This document shows, piece after piece, positions 62,804 through 64,000 of a stretch of DNA of 64,000 nt; position 1 is the stretch's first letter, and each line of letters begins with the position of its first letter. The position numbers and the translations under genes are program-made. The notes under the pieces were generated by a model. That model did not search any database. It saw only the letters and a program-made list of their open reading frames with translations, and was not told the DNA's origin. The DNA is from Flavisolibacter ginsengisoli DSM 18119 (GTDB lineage: Bacteria > Bacteroidota > Bacteroidia > Chitinophagales > Chitinophagaceae). The stretch covers positions 1 through 64,000 of the forward strand of contig NZ_FQUU01000023.1 of assembly GCF_900129295.1 (NCBI RefSeq), written 5' to 3'.

Positions 62804-63430
62804 ATGAAAAAACTTATACCCTTTTTTAGTATCGCTGCCACAGCTTTTGTAATGACAGCTTGTAACAGCAATCCAAAGATGAGCGGACAGGCTACGACCC
62901 CTGCGGCTGTTGTTCAGCCTCCAACCGTTTTACAGGATACTTCAGGTCTTTCAGAATACCAGGCCTGGAAGGTGATGAATGAAATGAAGGATTCAAAAGA
63001 TTATGGTCAGCCTGAGCAAGCGGTAGCAACAGCCCCGGTGCGCAAGGCCCCAAGAGTGAGCAGCCCTTCAAGAGCTATCAATCATAGAACAGAAACACCT
63101 CCTCCTCCTTCTTCTCCTGCTCCTGTAGCTACTCCACAGGCGCCGGTATCCTCTGCTCCTGACGCAGGTGCAGGTTCCACAGCTTCAACAGGAGCTGGTA
63201 CTGATGCCAGCACTGCCGGAACAGGTGAAACAGCTAAGGCCGAAGAGAAGAAAGGAATGAGCAATAAAACCAAGGGAGCCGTTATTGGTGGCGTGGTGGG
63301 TGCCGGTGCAGGTGCAGTGATCTATAAAAAGAACCCTGTGGTAGGTGCTGTTGTAGGTGCGGTATTGGGTGCCGGTGGCGGTTATGTTATCGGTGGTAAA
63401 GTGGGCCAAAAGAAAGGCCAGTTCAATTAA
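62804..63430 (+). CDS. Lipoprotein with proline-rich linker and glycine-zipper C terminus
   Basis: 208 residues: signal sequence with lipobox MTAC (Cys 20), a Pro/Ala/Ser-rich spacer (about 75-150; PPPPSSPAPVATPQAPVS), then KGMSNKTKGAVIGGVVGAGAGAVIY and GAVVGAVLGAGGGYVIGG, a YMGG-like glycine-zipper that can insert in membranes. An envelope-spanning or spacer role is likely; the ligand is unknown. Confidence 0.8.
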   Translation: MKKLIPFFSIAATAFVMTACNSNPKMSGQATTPAAVVQPPTVLQDTSGLSEYQAWKVMNEMKDSKDYGQPEQAVATAPVRKAPRVSSPSRAINHRTETPPPPSSPAPVATPQAPVSSAPDAGAGSTASTGAGTDASTAGTGETAKAEEKKGMSNKTKGAVIGGVVGAGAGAVIYKKNPVVGAVVGAVLGAGGGYVIGGKVGQKKGQFN

Positions 63431-63461
63431 ACTTTTTAAGGTTTATTAGTATAGAACAATG

Positions 63462-63490
63462 GGGCTCACGTCGGTGAGCCCTTTTTTATT
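63462..63490 (+). terminator. Intrinsic terminator after the glycine-zipper lipoprotein gene
   Basis: GGGCTCAC-GTCG-GTGAGCCC, an 8-bp stem followed by TTTTTTATT, 31 bp past the stop codon. Confidence 0.9.
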
Positions 63491-63569
63491 TCCAGGGCTT
63501 TCCATTTTTGCAATTTCCCCGGTATTTATTGTTGGTAAATAGACTAACATTGTGCAACAAGCTATCAAT

Positions 63570-63944
63570 ATGAAATACATTTTATCCCTGGTACTACTTT
63601 GTAGTTTTTCCTTTTCCAGGGCACAACAATCAGTTAAGCTGGAAGACATTGCCTCTCATGTAGGTGATAGTGTCACTGTTACCGGTAAGGTATATGGAAT
63701 GAAATATTTTGAATCAGCCAAAGCAGCACCAACGTTGATCAATATCGGGGCTGCTTATCCCAATCAATTGCTTACAGTGGTGATCTATGGTGAAGACCGC
63801 AAACGCCTGGAACTGGACCCTGAAAAAACTTTTGCAGATGCTGACCTGTCTGTAACAGGTAAGGTAGAACTCTTTAAAGGCAAACCCCAGATCGTTGTTA
63901 CCAATAAGTCGCAGCTTTCTGTTCTGCCGGCAAAGAAAGACTAA
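63570..63944 (+). CDS. Secreted OB-fold-like protein of unknown function
   Basis: 124 residues from ATG 63570: signal peptide MKYILSLVLLCSFSFSRAQ, then KLEDIASHVGDSVTVTGKVYGMKYF, TLINIGAAYPNQLLTVVIYGEDRKRL and DLSVTGKVELFKGKPQIVVTNKSQLSVL, the alternating strands of an OB-fold as in BOF or tRNA_anti-like periplasmic proteins. No catalytic residues. A stop and a new ATG (63948) follow. Confidence 0.75.
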   Translation: MKYILSLVLLCSFSFSRAQQSVKLEDIASHVGDSVTVTGKVYGMKYFESAKAAPTLINIGAAYPNQLLTVVIYGEDRKRLELDPEKTFADADLSVTGKVELFKGKPQIVVTNKSQLSVLPAKKD

Positions 63945-63947
63945 GAC

Positions 63948-64000
63948 ATGGATGAAGGTTTCGGTATACCTGTTACTTACAAGGGAAAAGAATTACTCTT
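63948..64000 (+). CDS. Start of a hypothetical gene, cut by the window end
   Basis: ATG 63948, 3 bp after the preceding stop, opens MDEGFGIPVTYKGKELLF and runs out of the window. The close spacing suggests an operon with the OB-fold gene. Too short to assign; short cytosolic proteins with this start occur in Chitinophagaceae as far as I recall. Confidence 0.55.
   Translation, partial: MDEGFGIPVTYKGKELL

Noticed and set aside
1-64000. tRNA or rRNA genes, CRISPR arrays, prophage, IS transposases
   Set aside because: None seen by eye on either strand; the only T-arm-like sequence belongs to the unassigned RNA.

Overview
This window looks like a chromosomal segment from a member of the Bacteroidota, most likely the family Chitinophagaceae. 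The grounds are type IX secretion sorting domains on two secreted proteins, gene starts with little Shine-Dalgarno signal, several TAnnTTTG promoter boxes of the Bacteroidota type, LytS/LytTR signalling, DUF2911, DUF6364, DUF2905 and TIGR02757 proteins, and a coaX - outer membrane protein - lptC order. There are no rRNA genes, no recognisable tRNA, no CRISPR array and no prophage. The genus cannot be fixed from the sequence alone.

Layout. 1-7.2 kb: the 3' end of a secreted CBM6 protein, a family 2 glycosyltransferase and an OppC-type permease on the plus strand; then, on the minus strand, an Lrp/AsnC regulator heading a polysaccharide flippase, a chain-length regulator and an O-antigen ligase. 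7.2-7.6 kb holds a structured small RNA with its own promoter and terminator, which I cannot assign to a family. 7.7-11.8 kb: a small outer membrane protein, a 247-bp inverted-repeat element, two receiver-only response regulators and a DAO-Rieske oxidoreductase. 11.8-16.8 kb is more accessory: an 11-bp tandem repeat, a possibly broken ORF, an AT-rich four-gene cluster (DoxX-like, DUF2071, membrane-anchored methyltransferase, membrane protein), a lipoprotein and a PIN toxin-antitoxin pair. 16.8-25.1 kb: TIGR02757, S41 peptidase, alpha/beta hydrolase, CPBP protease, then a tightly packed LytTR signalling operon that begins with a 46-residue lipoprotein and contains one degenerate and one intact kinase.

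25-35.9 kb is mainly metabolism: a trans-sulfuration PLP enzyme, asparagine synthetase, DUF2911 lipoprotein, glucose-6-phosphate and 6-phosphogluconate dehydrogenases (oxidative pentose phosphate pathway), a c-type cytochrome, an AhpD-like protein, a four-helix-bundle cassette, the beta subunit of a 2-oxoacid:ferredoxin oxidoreductase and a threonylcarbamoyl-AMP synthase. 36-42.3 kb: RNase HII, a TsdA/SoxA-like di-haem cytochrome, a Tat-exported protein, haem A synthase and a membrane-anchored patatin. 42.6-48.7 kb: lipid kinase, small proteins, the GTPase TypA/BipA and a glycine-rich surface protein. 48.6-57.7 kb: a second glycan-related cluster (GT4, FkbM and class I methyltransferases, O-antigen ligase, GT2) interrupted by MeaB, then a Lon-substrate-domain protein and coaX - OMP - lptC. 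57.8-64 kb: a YefM/YoeB toxin-antitoxin pair, a dinB-dnaE translesion-type polymerase pair behind a palindromic operator candidate, and small envelope proteins.

The items most worth a second look are the unassigned structured RNA at 7.29-7.58 kb with repeats shared with the Lrp promoter region, the lipoprotein/pseudokinase/LytTR operon, and the AT-rich four-gene cluster at 12.6-14.9 kb. None is proven to be a new system. All coordinates of non-coding features were worked out by eye and may be off by a base or two.
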